From: Ridgeia piscesae
Lineage: Eukaryota; Annelida; Polychaeta; Sabellida; Siboglinidae
DNA length: 64,000 nt
Assembly (NCBI GenBank): GCA_025642075.2
Contig: JAODUO010000049.1
Location: forward strand, 124,001 to 188,000
Direction: 5' to 3'
In this document: positions 13,131-28,985 of the stretch, in pieces
Layout of the letters: every line of letters starts with the position of its first letter
Position numbering within the stretch: the first letter of the stretch is position 1
The notes under the pieces: generated by a model
What the model saw: only the letters and a program-made list of their open reading frames with translations
Told to the model about the DNA's origin: nothing
Databases searched by the model: none
Program-made: the position numbers and the translations under genes

Positions 13131-13735
13131 TATGATTACTGTGTTAACACACTTCTTCAGTCCAGCTTGGCCAGGGTGTCTGAGTATATGATTACTGTGT
13201 TAACACACTTCTTCAGTCCAGCTTGGCCAGGGTGTCTGAGTATATGATTACTGTGTTAACACACTTCTTCAGTCCAGCTTGGCCAGGGTGTCTGAGTATA
13301 TGATTACTGTGTTAACACACTTCTTCAGTCCAGCTTGGCCAGGGTGTCTGAGTATATGATTACTGTGTTAACACACTTCTTCAGTCCAGCTTGGCCAGGG
13401 TGTCTGAGTATATGATTACTGTGTTAACACACTTCTTCAGTCCAGCTTGGCCAGGGTGTCTGAGTATATGATTACTGTGTTAACACACTTCTTCAGTCCA
13501 GCTTGGCCAGGGTGTCTGAGTATATGATTACTGTGTTAACACACTTCTTCAGTCCAGCTTGGCCAGGGTGTCTGAGTATATGATTACTGTGTTAACACAC
13601 TTCTTCAGTCCAGCTTGGCCAGGGTGTCTGAGTATATGATTACTGTGTTAACACACTTCTTCAGTCCAGCTTGGCCAGGGTGTCTGAGTATATGATTACT
13701 GTGTTAACACACTTCTTCAGTCCAGCTTGGCCAGG
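13131..13735. repeat. 56-bp satellite, 10.8 near-identical copies
   Basis: The unit begins tatgattactgtgttaaca and recurs exactly every 56 bp from 13131 to 13691; the eleventh copy is cut after about 45 bp. By eye I see no differences between full copies. Each unit holds the perfect palindrome gtgttaacac. Confidence 0.98.
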
Positions 13736-14952
13736 GTATGATGAAAGACTAAAGAGACTGGTTACAATGCTACCTGCTATCACCACCACTAGGTTCTGGG
13801 TTATATTTAGCCCGGCTGCGTGGCGACAGCATATGTAATAAGTGACCCATCAATGAATATTATGGAACACTCGACGGAGTACATCACTAAGAGAGCGTAC
13901 TAGACAGGACCAGCGTACCCAGCAACTGATGGGCATATATCTGAGTAGCATTAATAATGAACAACGTTATATTCCATAAATATGTTATCTTATACAGCCG
14001 TTTCCTCTTAACATTCGTACAGGAAATAATCCATGTGAATACTGTTTGAAGTGCTACATTTCTCAAGAATTCTATAATTCATAGTACTTAGCATAAAACA
14101 AATACATACCATACAACTATCACATCATCACGATCAGAACATACATAATGGTGTATGTACAGTGTAGCCACAGAAAAATAACATGATTTGTTATGACTCA
14201 AAAAAGGGAACTAGAAATGGCAATTTTCTGAAATACGGTCAAAGAAAATAAAAAGTAAGATCTCCCATGATCTCATCAAATGGAAAGGTTAGAATTAGAA
14301 ATCACTAAAAACCATCGCTGAATCAGAGTTTTTGGAGGACACGCGGTTGTTAACTCATAATCATACAAAGCCAGTTGAGACGTGTTTCATTACCTGAAAT
14401 AAACTACAACTACAAACATTTCTGTGATTTTTTTTCAAGATTTTCTATGATTTTTGAAGACCAATTTTTTTTGTTCCATCATGTGATATTTCTACCCATC
14501 CACATAAGGTTTTACCAGTCCAAATGACGGGTGTCTGTATAAAGCTACGCTCTGAACAAAGTATTTCAAACATTGTAAAATTATTATTATTACTTTTCAA
14601 CAATTAGTAGCCTGGCTGTGATAGATGTGTATAGGTCAACAATGTACCAGTCGGTTTTAACTGTACACAGGCATTGGATATGGTAATTTCATCTTCATTT
14701 TCATATAAAGTAGTGCATAATAATGCACACTGAACACGTACACAGATACATGCAAACATACATAAATTCCAATGCCAGTCACATCTGTCTGACAGATGAA
14801 ATCTTAATTATCAGTTTAGCTCAACCACCCATGACAACAACCGTCTTTCAGATTGACATAAATTGCAATCCTTTTTAAGAATCATATGTTTTTGAGAACA
14901 TTGGCAGCAGAAAGTAACAGAGGTAATATCCACTCACTCACTGAAATAAAAA
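13736..14952. other. AT-rich DNA downstream of the CIC-L exon
   Basis: No further exon recognised on the minus strand. The first 125 bp below the CIC-L splice donor contain a polyadenylation signal and a 3'-splice-like tract (see separate entry). Confidence 0.5.
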
Positions 14953-15066
14953 TTTATTAATGTGTCAATGTCCCGATCGAGGAAGAAATGACATTTGAAA
15001 CATTCATAGTTTCTTCCCACGGCTCTGTAGGGTAAATATATAAATTATAATGCAATGCCAACTCAC
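14953..15066 (-). other. CIC: Start of CIC intron with splice donor and poly(A) signal
   Basis: On the minus strand the exon ends CCCCCTG and is followed by the donor GTGAGT (15066-15061). Reading through instead of splicing adds about 36 codons and stops at TAA; the stop overlaps an AATAAA hexamer (14958-14953). This arrangement would support a truncated, intronically polyadenylated CIC-L transcript. A pyrimidine tract ending in CAG follows directly (near 14942), but the next open frame is short and not CIC-like, so I do not call a second exon there. Confidence 0.5.
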
Positions 15067-17444
15067 CAGGGGGCGTCTTCACAGCAGGTGGTTCAGACGC
15101 AGGTGCGGTTTCCATGGTTACCGCTTCCCCGACAGGCATCACCGGCAGGAGGGCTGCAGGTGAAGGATGCTGGGAAGACATCATGGCCGACTCACCGAGA
15201 CTCATCTCCGGCACACCCGAGGACGAATCTCGCGGGGTCACATCTTTCGACCTGTCGACGTAACCACGTGCTTCACTTGACCACTGTCCATCTTGACCAC
15301 CCTTGACGTGGTGACCGTCACCGGGAGAGCGTGAAGTGGTCGACCCACGTAAAGAGTGCTGTAGAATGCTGTGTGCGATTTCGCTTGTGTCTGCTCCCAT
15401 GCTATGCGAGATGGCTGAGTGTGCCTTCATGTACGGGAGCCCCCCTGCCGCATGTGCGGCCGCCATGACATCTAGCGACCCGAACTTACGTGGTGACATC
15501 ACATCAGAGCCGCCACAAGATGGCGTGCGGATGTCAATACCGGAATCAGTGCGGTGCGCATCGACCTTTGACACCGCCGGGTACTGGGTGAGTTCGGTGG
15601 GCGTCGAGAAGTTGAGGTGGGTTTGGAACGTCGGCGCGATGGCACCAGCAACATATCGAGGCGGAACTGGTGAAACTAGGTCACCCTGACCCGCTTTCGG
15701 CGTGCTGGTTCCCCACCGCGAGTGATGCGGCTGGATAGGGTGGGGTGATATCGGGGTGAAGGTTGCCGACGCGGGACGGTATCCGTGTGCCGTTGGAGAG
15801 GGCGCCACGTGTGCTATGTGGGAGGTCGTCGGGGAGAAGACAGGAGTTCCCGAACGTGACCCGCTCAGCGACACAAGCATGTTGGCTGCTTCTGTCTCGT
15901 CAAAGTGGGAATGGGAGTGGAGTCTGGGATCGCATTCCATCAGTCCCAGTTCCCCGTCCCTCCCAGCATCCATCTCCCACTCAATATGTCCCTCCTTCAT
16001 CTCGCCCTTGCGACGTCCGGGAAACGTCAGCGCCTGTCGCAGACTCTTCCCCTTGAGGGAGAGATGCCGGGAGCAGTATCCCCGTCGCTGCGACTCCTTC
16101 GTACAGCCCTCCTTTGAACACAGGCGGCGCCACTGTTTTCCGTTGAATTTTTTGCGGATGCCTTTTGGCGTTGACACAACGTCACCCTTCTTATACTTCT
16201 GCGTCGGGTTTGGCGAGCGAGACGCACTTGATGTGACGCTGTCAACCGATTGGACGCTCTGACTCCGCGCGACCTCTGCGCGACTCATTGCCTGAGGCAG
16301 GACCACCGGGCTCTCCTTGTTGTCCTTCGAAGACAATGACGAATCCTTCGAACCTGGCTGCGTCGATCTCGACCCCGGGGTCGTGCTTCCTGACCGTGGC
16401 GTGCTCAACCCAGACGAATCTATCGTCATCGTGCTGGTACCGCTGGTCCCCCCGCCGCTGTCGCTTATCCGTGTCTCGTGCTCATCAGTGGCCGATTTCA
16501 CTGGTGTCACTTGATGGGATGGTGTGACATTAGCCTGCGACGTGATGCTCATAATTTCAGCCTCGTCCAGGTCTTCATGCCACGGAGGCTGCAGCAGACG
16601 TAGATTGGCCCGAGACACCCAGAGTGGTGGAGGGTTGGTCGCTGCGTGCTGGTCCAGCACCACGTGATACATCACTGGGGGCTGTGCTCGCTTCTCGACC
16701 ACTCGACCCACGTGGAATTCGTTCTCCTCGGCATTGGCGCGCACACACACCTGCATGCCGACAAGCACCGACACCGCTGGCGGACTGTAATCGCTGATGA
16801 TGTCATGCTGCCTCGTGCTGAGGACATCGGCAAAGTACATCACATTGTTGTCACCGTCAAACAACACACCGATGTGTCGGTCCAGTTTCTGCATCTTTAT
16901 CACCCCGGGGAAATAGTGATTGGGGCGCCGTGCCGCCAATACTCGGTGCCCCTTCCACTCCTTCAAGTCGATCAGTGGCCGTCGTGTCACAACTGGTGCC
17001 GGGACCTGACATCTGGACCTCCGGTGGCATCACCTGCTGGAGCTCTATCTCACTAGCCTTGCGTTTCTTTGGCGGCTTTGCTATGGCTTTTTGTTGTACG
17101 GTGGCTGCCATGTCATGACCGCCAAACTTGCCCTGCGCTTCATGTGGCACGTGGGTTGGCGGTATCGTGGCGCTACCTATGGCTAGCTGTCCAATAATGC
17201 TGCCACTAGGGGGCACTGTTGGTTGGCCTGATTGCATTAAATCAGACATACTCGGGTCATGCTTGACCTGCTTGCCAGGAGGGTGAATGTCAGTGGTTTG
17301 TGGTGGTGGCTGTGGCATGTCTTCGGTCATTCTTCGAGAAGTGCTGCTGCCACTGTCACTCTTACTGCTCTCACCAGACGAGGCGCTGTCATCATCTCTA
17401 GAGGGCTGCTTCTGATCTTTCCGACCACGGCTTTTTTTCTTCAT
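15067..17444 (-). CDS. CIC: Capicua long isoform (CIC-L), N-terminal coding exon, with a frame switch
   Basis: Capicua is an HMG-box transcriptional repressor acting downstream of receptor tyrosine kinase/MAPK signalling. This exon encodes the long-isoform N-terminus. The start ATG at 17444 has an in-frame TAG upstream inside the same exon; a 3' splice site (tttttag) precedes 17494. The first about 140 residues are Ser/Pro-rich and carry a basic nuclear-localisation-like PPKKRK near residue 124. The reading then moves by one base between about 17029 and 16965. The second frame carries a conserved block starting KGHRVLAARRP and reaching LRLLQPPW (about 125 residues). About 280 residues after the switch comes the CIC-L signature GIRKKFNGKQWRRLC, followed by a Cys/His cluster (C-x4-C-x9-C-x2-H) ending GYCSRHLS, probably zinc-binding. 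The rest is Ser/Pro/Thr-rich with a TDSGID motif. It ends at a phase-1 donor. The HMG box and C1 exons are not in this window. The frame switch may be an assembly error, an allele, or unrecognised processing. Confidence 0.85.
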
Positions 17445-17494
17445 GGTTCTACATATGGCGGCTGCACAGTGTCTCGTTGTCTATAAGCTCTAAC
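17445..17494 (-). other. CIC: CIC-L 5' UTR portion of the coding exon
   Basis: A 3' splice site (tgatttttag, minus strand) precedes 17494, so transcription must begin further upstream. The 50 nt contain an in-frame TAG before the ATG, which fixes the start codon. The ATG context is AGAACCATGA, with A at -3. Confidence 0.7.
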
Positions 17495-19080
17495 CTAAAA
17501 ATCAAACAGCTCATTGACTAATCTGTTTACTAAAATTGTTTTCTAAGTTATACAATCAAAATTATAAATCAAAATTCAAACTAAATTATATTATTATTAT
17601 TGCACTTGAAAACAAATCGTGATTTGTTTTGATAAATGAAATTTAGAAATATGCATCGTCGTTATAATAATTACACAATTAACATATTTTTATTGTGAAT
17701 AAATAATTACTACAAAAATAAAACAAATACAAGCAGTTGTCTACATCATTACTTGTGATACCACTGACAATTATATTTTGTGAAAAGTTACATAAAAACA
17801 ATGGTTTCGTGTGGGGTTCGAACCGGTGTTTTTCCAATTGTAAAAGTGAACACGCCTAGCCAACAGATCCACTGTAACAATCGGGTTCCTACTCCCAGTT
17901 TTAAAGAGTTATGTTAAATATACAACTCTTCCTTCACACATCGGCATACTAACGATAATTTTGTATAGTATATACACAATATTTATTTCTTGTGTTAAAC
18001 GAACCGAAGACTGCGGTGATCTCGAAGCTCAGACAAGCTTCCGTGAAACAACTGGCCTCAATTTTTCTACAAAACTTTATTTATATGGGATCTTAAGATA
18101 AACGTGTGTTCCATATGATGACCAGTGTTTGTAGTACATTGGAATATCGCACAATAATTAAAAAGAAACAGTGCGCCTGGTGCCAGTATGTGTCCTGTCT
18201 GACATCACAACTGGACATTCTGACAGCACTGCAAAAATATGCATATTCGAAAAAGTCCACTGGCAATGCATAAAGTGTGGAATTTCTAACTTGTTTATTT
18301 TTTATTATTTTTTTGCTTGGTGGGTATGGAAATATATAAAAGCATGTACTATAATACGAATTCAAAATTTCGTGTTGTTATTCCCTTTACTTTAAGTAAA
18401 AGATTACCACAAAACTGTTAGCATATCCAGTGAAGAATTAAATAATGCACATTTGTATACCACACCAATAATTGTGTTCTCATTCCAGACTTATTCCAGA
18501 TAGAATAATGTGCGTGATCTTGCGACTCACGGGTAACGCATTCGTCTTGACAGTTGACAGTCACTCATGACACACGACAAGTGTTGGCGGCCGCAGTCAG
18601 GCTCCGAGTTGGTCTGACCTAGGCTAATCCTACGATCCATATGGATTCTAGTTCCGTTTGCTTAAAAATTCCCCATTCTCAGAAAATTACAAAGTAAAAT
18701 CTATATAACAAACTGGCCGCGCATATCCGGTGCTGGCGTCGATTCTATGTAGGTCATTTATCGGCTGGAGCAAGCGAAAGTAAGGCAAATCGTAGGGAGT
18801 TTACGTTTCCGACTACTCAACACGCTCAATCGCTACGCTACGGCGGCGAACCGTTTCCATTGGCCGCTTCTCGCTGGCTCGCTCGTCCAACATCCGTACT
18901 ACCGTGTAATGTCGAACAACGCTTCTTGCACAAAAATGCCAGTACAGTGGCAAAGTATTACATTAAAACTACGAACTTTCATTGATGTGTCTTTCCGTCG
19001 CCACGTCCATTTCTTCTGTATGTGTCAAAAGAATCCGTGCTGAAATGGAGTGACCGGGCGGATTCCAAGTGAAATCGTCA
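17495..19080 (-). other. CIC: Proposed first intron of CIC-L
   Basis: The stretch lies between the coding exon acceptor and the strong donor at 19081-19086. It contains a degenerate tRNA-like segment near 17815-17890 (rejected as a gene) and CpG-rich sequence from about 18520. No coding exon seen. Confidence 0.4.
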
Positions 19081-19086
19081 ACTTAC

Positions 19087-19240
19087 AACAATGCGTCCGG
19101 GACGTGGAGAAAGCGCCCATAATTTCCAAAATTGGACGAACTGATGGCAAAACAAATGAGTCGTGCGTGTTTGTCATAACCTCTGCTGGTCAAACATACC
19201 TTTATAGTGGTCATTTGCTGCTTTGATTCGTTTTTCAGAG
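19087..19240 (-). other. CIC: Candidate non-coding exon 1 of CIC-L
   Basis: A consensus donor GTAAGT (minus strand, 19086-19081) lies 1.6 kb upstream of the coding exon's acceptor. The sequence before it is CpG-rich and sits just downstream of a CCAAT/CRE/E-box cluster. If spliced to 17494, an upstream ATG at 19120 reads 12 codons and stops at TAG two codon positions into the next exon, making a short spliced uORF. The transcription start is not defined by sequence alone. Confidence 0.4.
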
Positions 19241-19312
19241 CAAACTGTCTCGTCCACAGGTCTGGTCACTAAAAAAGGTGAATGAGCATATGCCCTTACA
19301 TATTTTGATTCT

Positions 19313-19395
19313 GATTGGTTGAACCATAGTCACATGGTCTCCAAACAGCGATATGACGTCTTTGATTGGTCAAACTCTCCGTTAGCTATCACGTG
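19313..19395 (-). promoter_or_regulatory. CIC: CCAAT / CRE / E-box cluster, probable CIC promoter
   Basis: Two inverted CCAAT boxes (gattgg at 19313 and 19364), a CRE (tgacgtc at 19354) and an E-box (cacgtg at 19390) fall within 83 bp. The CCAAT orientation and the position upstream of the candidate exon fit transcription to the left. Factor binding is inferred from consensus only. Confidence 0.45.
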
Positions 19396-19399
19396 CAAG

Positions 19400-21990
19400 G
19401 CGTATTCAATGAGGTGAATTTACGTCGTCATAATAAATATACTTACATAAACTGCAGGCTAAATAATGCAATATTGAATAATGCATGCAAAAATATTGAG
19501 AGTGCATACAGTTCATAATAACCTTACCTGCACATATGCATTGATGAAAATTTGGACTGCGTACTAAGTTTGCAAGGTTTATCTATGTTTAGTGAACCTT
19601 TGGCCAGGCACACGTAGCGGACAAAGCCCAGTCGCCAACAGCTCGAGTCTGGGGCGCCAACCAATCAACGCTCGGCGCAAGTGAATATTGATCACGAACC
19701 TCGGTTATGTTTGGCCCGTACTTCTACGTTAGCGGTATTGCACACGTAGGCCCAACCGTCTGCAAAGCTACACTGTCAAATTATATGCTACTGGCGGTCC
19801 GCGCAGATCTACACATAGCACTTTGACAATGTTCCATAGCATTCATTTATAGCAATCAGCCAAAGATACTCTTGATTAAAGCCATAGCGTGGTGTTTTAG
19901 TTTGTAGATAAATTCACAATTTACTATTATTTCGGTTAATCGTCCATGACCATGCATCCATATCATATGTCTCGTTGAGCCACCATTTTATTTTTTTAAT
20001 CTCCAATCCAATAGTAGATCGAAGTAAATAAAATTACGTATTGCAATAGCTAGGAAAATTTAATTAATAAAAAAAACTGGCGGATCAGTGAGTGTACGCA
20101 CATGCATAACACACACACGCATGCACGCGCGTTAGCGCGCCGCATAATAGGCCTACGAACATGCAGGCACGCATGCATAAAAGGCGCTATAATTGCGCTT
20201 TATATATTTAGATATGGCTGTATTTTTTTATAGGAACACTCACCAATAGTAAAATACTGCATGGGCGAAATACTATATATTACACGATTCCATCAAGTGC
20301 TAATTAATTCAGCTAGGCATCCATGATTTACACATTTATAAATTGCTGGATGAACTGGGACAAGCCAGAATGGAACAAAATAAAGTGATTCGAAATTCGG
20401 CGTCATTGTCCGAAAAGCGTCTAAACCACTACGCTGCCACAGGCCATTTGATAGTTGTAGTTACGTAGGTATATAGTAGGGTCCTGATGTACATACGATA
20501 ATATTATCAGATAAGGAACGGTCCAAAAATAACATAATCGCTGCATGATGCCCTTGGCAACTAGGCACACGCCGAGACCAGACACGGTTTACGTAAATAC
20601 CTCGTGACAGCAGTAGTTTGATAGTCGTTTGACAAAAATGGTGGGAAATTAGTACAATAATATTTATGTGAGCATTTAAATGAAGAACGTTAGCTAGCAC
20701 CCACTCCACAAATGTAGCATTGTGGGCGACTTAGGCATACAACGCGAGGATCTTGTGTATATAGGCCTATATATCGTATTTACAACTGCTATATATTATA
20801 GTCATAAAGCAAACAATTGGTGCCTTAGGCCCCAGTCTAGGCCCATGCACCCAGGGCCATGCTGGAGTTCATGGTCAGCCGGCAATGTCACGAGTTACGA
20901 TTGTGTCGTTGAAAACAAATACAACCTCCATAGCATTAGGGCCTATAATTTTTATTTTCTGCGATGACATTTGTGGTGGGTTAGCTACAATCTATATATA
21001 GTGTAAGTGGGAATTCCTACAATGGTTTCTCGGGTGGTTATCAAACAGCGGGGCGGATTCAGTCTAAGAGGTTAACATAATTAAAGGGACCAAAAAACAC
21101 AAAAATTCACATTACACAGTCTAAAGTTCAAATATAGCGGGGCACATTCGAAAAGGTCTAGGGGGGCATGCCAAATTCCAAAAGTATAGGGCACGTGCCC
21201 CAGGCCCTATGGACAGTGTACGACATGCGTGTTGCCTACAACAATAAACGCAGTTTGTTTAACTAGATTAAACTCGATTATAAAGCAAAGTATAGGTGTA
21301 GGCCCGTGCAGGCAATGCGAGTTTGTGTGTTTATTTGTGCGAGCATCGCGTGCATATGTATTGAAAACATGTACAGTGAACTGCTACACGCCTACGGGTA
21401 ATTGTATAGTTGTGCGTAGCCCCAAGTCTAATTACGCGTTTGTGTAAATTATGTGTATTCGTGCGTGTGTGCGCATATGCGTTTGTATGTGTATGCGTGT
21501 TTGCTTGATTGCTTGTTTTGCATGTAAGTTGTGCTACCGCTAGTGGACAGGTGAGAAAGCAGATAAATGAATAACCATTGCGCTAACATGACCTCAAATC
21601 ATGAATAATTATTTCCCTATTAGTTATAATGTATCTGTCTGATTCGCCAGATGGCAGTAGCGGGCGGCCAGAAATTAGCGTGGCCATTTGTTGATTTCCG
21701 ACACGCCGTGTGACGCCACTGTTCACTCCATTGGTTGACGCCGGGTTCGTTGCGGCCTCTTCAATAACCTCTATCTCATTCGCATCTCTTCTCTTCGCTA
21801 CATCATTCATTCATACTTCTCTTTCCCCACCTGCAGTTGCCTCCCGCTGGCACCAACCACACACTAAAATACCCTCACTGAAACATATTCATTGTGACAG
21901 AAGTATAAAACAGTAATCCAGAATGACACATATCATCCTGCCTCCTATAACAGCCTCTATCACCAAGCAAATATTACGAACTATGTTGAC
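19400..21990. other. Intergenic spacer between CIC and POLR2H
   Basis: No exon recognised. It holds short CpG-rich islands (19600-19760 and 21640-21800) and an alternating purine/pyrimidine, palindrome-rich segment at 20098-20175. Confidence 0.5.
20098..20175. repeat. Alternating purine-pyrimidine, palindromic segment
   Basis: Runs such as acacacacgcatgcacgcgc, the stem gcgcg-ttag-cgcgc, and cacgcatgcat lie close together. Such sequence can form Z-DNA or cruciforms. No gene is associated. Confidence 0.55.
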
Positions 21991-21992
21991 AA

Positions 21993-24193
<2,201 letters not shown>

Positions 24194-24579
24194 GCCACAC
24201 CCAATAGTATGTAGTTTGTAATAATATTTGTTTCGACCTTGATCATAGGTGGGCTTATTTACTATTGCCCCACGAGCAATTTTGACGAAGCTCGTTATTA
24301 AGCTACGCGATACTGCTGGAACGTGCACACTGGTAATGTCAACAATGACCGCGTTCACCACGTGTTTCACGCACATGTCAATATTTTGAAACTCTCCAGT
24401 GAGAGAGGTACAATTGTCGCTCGAACTACCTTGACCTTCCGACATTTGACATGGTTTACACCATGCTTGTTTTGTGTGTATTATCGTCGACGTACTCAGA
24501 TTTTTACTAAAGTACTTAGTTTCTAATCAACACACTATTGTATTAAGAAACCTAGGCTTTTGTGGTATCTGTCGAACAG

Positions 24580-26694
<2,115 letters not shown>

Positions 26695-27430
26695 TGGTAG
26701 TTTGATGTTCAGCAGTCTCAGCAGTCTTACTCAGCAGTCTCCCTCAACGGTCTCACTCTAGTCTTGCTCAGCAGTTTCATGTGACAGTCCCAGTCAGAAG
26801 CTACAATAAAAAGCTTCACTCAGAAATCTCCCTCCATGGTCTCACTGGGTGGTCTCTATCAACAGTAGTCTCAGCCAGCAGTATCACCCAACATTCTCAT
26901 AGAAGCTGTTGTACTCAGCAGTCTTACTCAGCTGTCTTGCTCAGCATTGCCACTCAGCAGTCTCACTCGGTGGTCAGCTTGGCAGTCTAACGTGGCAGTC
27001 TCACTCAGAAACTTGACTGAAAAGTTTCACTCAGAAGTCTCACTCAGTGATCTTACTCAGTGGTCTCACTGACTGATCTCGTTCAACAGTCTCACACAGT
27101 AGTCTCAGCATTCTCTCAGAGCTGTCTTACTCATCAGGCTGACCTAGCAGTCTTGTCAGCAACTCAACATCATCCTCAGCAGCCTCATTCAGCCATCTCA
27201 ACCAGTGGTCTCACTTAGCTGACACCCAGATCTCATGCTGAGCTGTCTAGCACACCTGTCCTGCTCATAAATTTTACAGAAATATTCCAGTTAGCTATCT
27301 CCTACAGTAGTCTTGCTGAGTGATTAAATTTGCTTGATGGCTTTGCTCTGCAGTTATGCTTGTCAATTTTCCTTGGTGTATTTGTTCAGCAGTCTTGCTC
27401 AGCAGTTTCAGTGAGCTGTTTCAATTGTTC
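26695..27430. repeat. Diverged 20-bp minisatellite (cagtctcactcag type)
   Basis: Dozens of variants of cagcagtctcactcag and cagtggtctcactcag recur at spacings near 20 bp with many substitutions and indels. It is an old array inside POLR2H intron 1. Confidence 0.85.
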
Positions 27431-28500
27431 AGTGTTTTCAATCAACATTTCTTGTAGCATTGTTGGAACTCACACAAACATTACAATTTTACATGTACAT
27501 TTTGGCAGTGATGGCAAACACGGATGTGTCTAGTGTATGTATGGGTATTTGAACATTTTCCCACTAGGTGCTAACTATCACAGAGGCCAACCTTCCATGG
27601 ATTCATGTTTACTTGGAAGAACAGTAAACCTTTGATTTTTTTTTAATTCCATGTTAATGAAGGTTTTAATGGGTAGGGTTCATACCATTCATTACTAGAT
27701 GTTAGATGGATGTAGATCAATAACTCATAATGCTCTAATAGAGTGTTCATAAAATAATATGTGAGGAATGTACATTAGCTGGGCACATTGTATGCAACTT
27801 GTGTTGGCAATAAAATTGCCGTCAAATTTATGTCAGTTAGCAACCATAACCATAATATTTATTGACCCCAAGTAGGTATAGCATTTGTTGGAAGTACATC
27901 AATTTCGTTAGTACATTAAAATACAAGCATACATACAGACATTATATCATGTTCACATACTATTATAAGTCTATACGTTAAGGGTTACAATACATACAAA
28001 TGTGTGCACTTATAGTAATTCTTATTGTACCAAAATAAAAACCCACAATCATATAACATTTACAAAATGGTGGTTTTTTTTTAGCCTTTTTTAGCCCTCG
28101 CCAAACTGGCCTTTTTATTCTGGCTCTGAGGGTTGTCACTGACTGAGTTAAATACTTAGATTGCTTGGCATCCTCAGTGTTTCTTTTACATCCAAAATTG
28201 AGACAAGACTGACATTTGACATGATCTCTGACCTGACTCTGAGTCACAAGTCATGTGATCTCTGAGTGACATCCCCAATGTTGAGAGCCAGGTTTTTACA
28301 CCAACTGTACCATGCTGACCAAGTGTAGGGATCAAGGCACTGCCCAATGAAGGCGTAGAAAGTGCTAATTAGAAAACCCCACAAATAATTAAATTGAAAG
28401 ATGAAACTTATACAAATTAGCATACATGTGTAACACACACCACATACAATCCTACACACACAAAACACAGAAACAATGATTCTAATTCTCAGTGTGTTAA
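27431..28500 (+). other. POLR2H: POLR2H intron 1, unique stretch
   Basis: AT-rich; no exon, RNA gene or recognisable element seen. Confidence 0.5.
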
Positions 28501-28502
28501 TT

Positions 28503-28682
28503 GTTAATAATAATAATAATAAAGCTTTATTGCCATGTTCAACGTGCATTACATGATGAATTGGAATGTAAAATAAAGACAAAATTAAAATAATATATTA
28601 TCTATTTAACAATAATTGTGGTGTAAACTAATTAATAAATAAATATATAATTTATTATTATATATATATAATGTCCTTTAAA

Positions 28683-28745
<63 letters not shown>

Positions 28746-28844
28746 AATTTTAATTGGCTGTTATCACATGTAAGCTAGAAGATATTTTAGAAGATAATTT
28801 ATACATATATATATATATATATATTATATATATAAAGTTAATAA

Positions 28845-28880
<36 letters not shown>

Positions 28881-28985
28881 AACAATTTTAAAGGACATTT
28901 TATATATATAATATATATATATATATATATGTATAAATTATCTTCTAAAAATATCTTCTAGCTTACATGTGATAACAGCCAAGTG
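28503..28985 (-). mobile_element. Retroposon-like repeat, copy 1, with (TA)n fold-back
   Basis: It starts with (taa)n followed by agctttattgccatgttc, which on the minus strand reads as an element 3' end with a TTA-type tail, as in many LINE/SINE tails. A second copy in the same orientation lies at 30778-31150. Past about 28690 this copy carries an inverted duplicate of its own distal part within a TA tract. The family is not identified. Confidence 0.6.

Noticed and set aside
1..15060. HMG-box or C1 exons of CIC on the minus strand
   Set aside because: I looked for RPMNAFM-type coding sequence and found none; the remaining CIC exons probably lie below position 1.
15055..17056. Plus-strand open frames up to 168 codons opposite CIC-L
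   Set aside because: They are shadows of the GC-rich CIC-L exon on the other strand.
17815..17890. tRNA-like segment (B-box-like ggttcgaacc on the minus strand)
   Set aside because: The T-arm and acceptor stems do not pair properly and no clean anticodon arm is visible; at best a SINE or tRNA relic.
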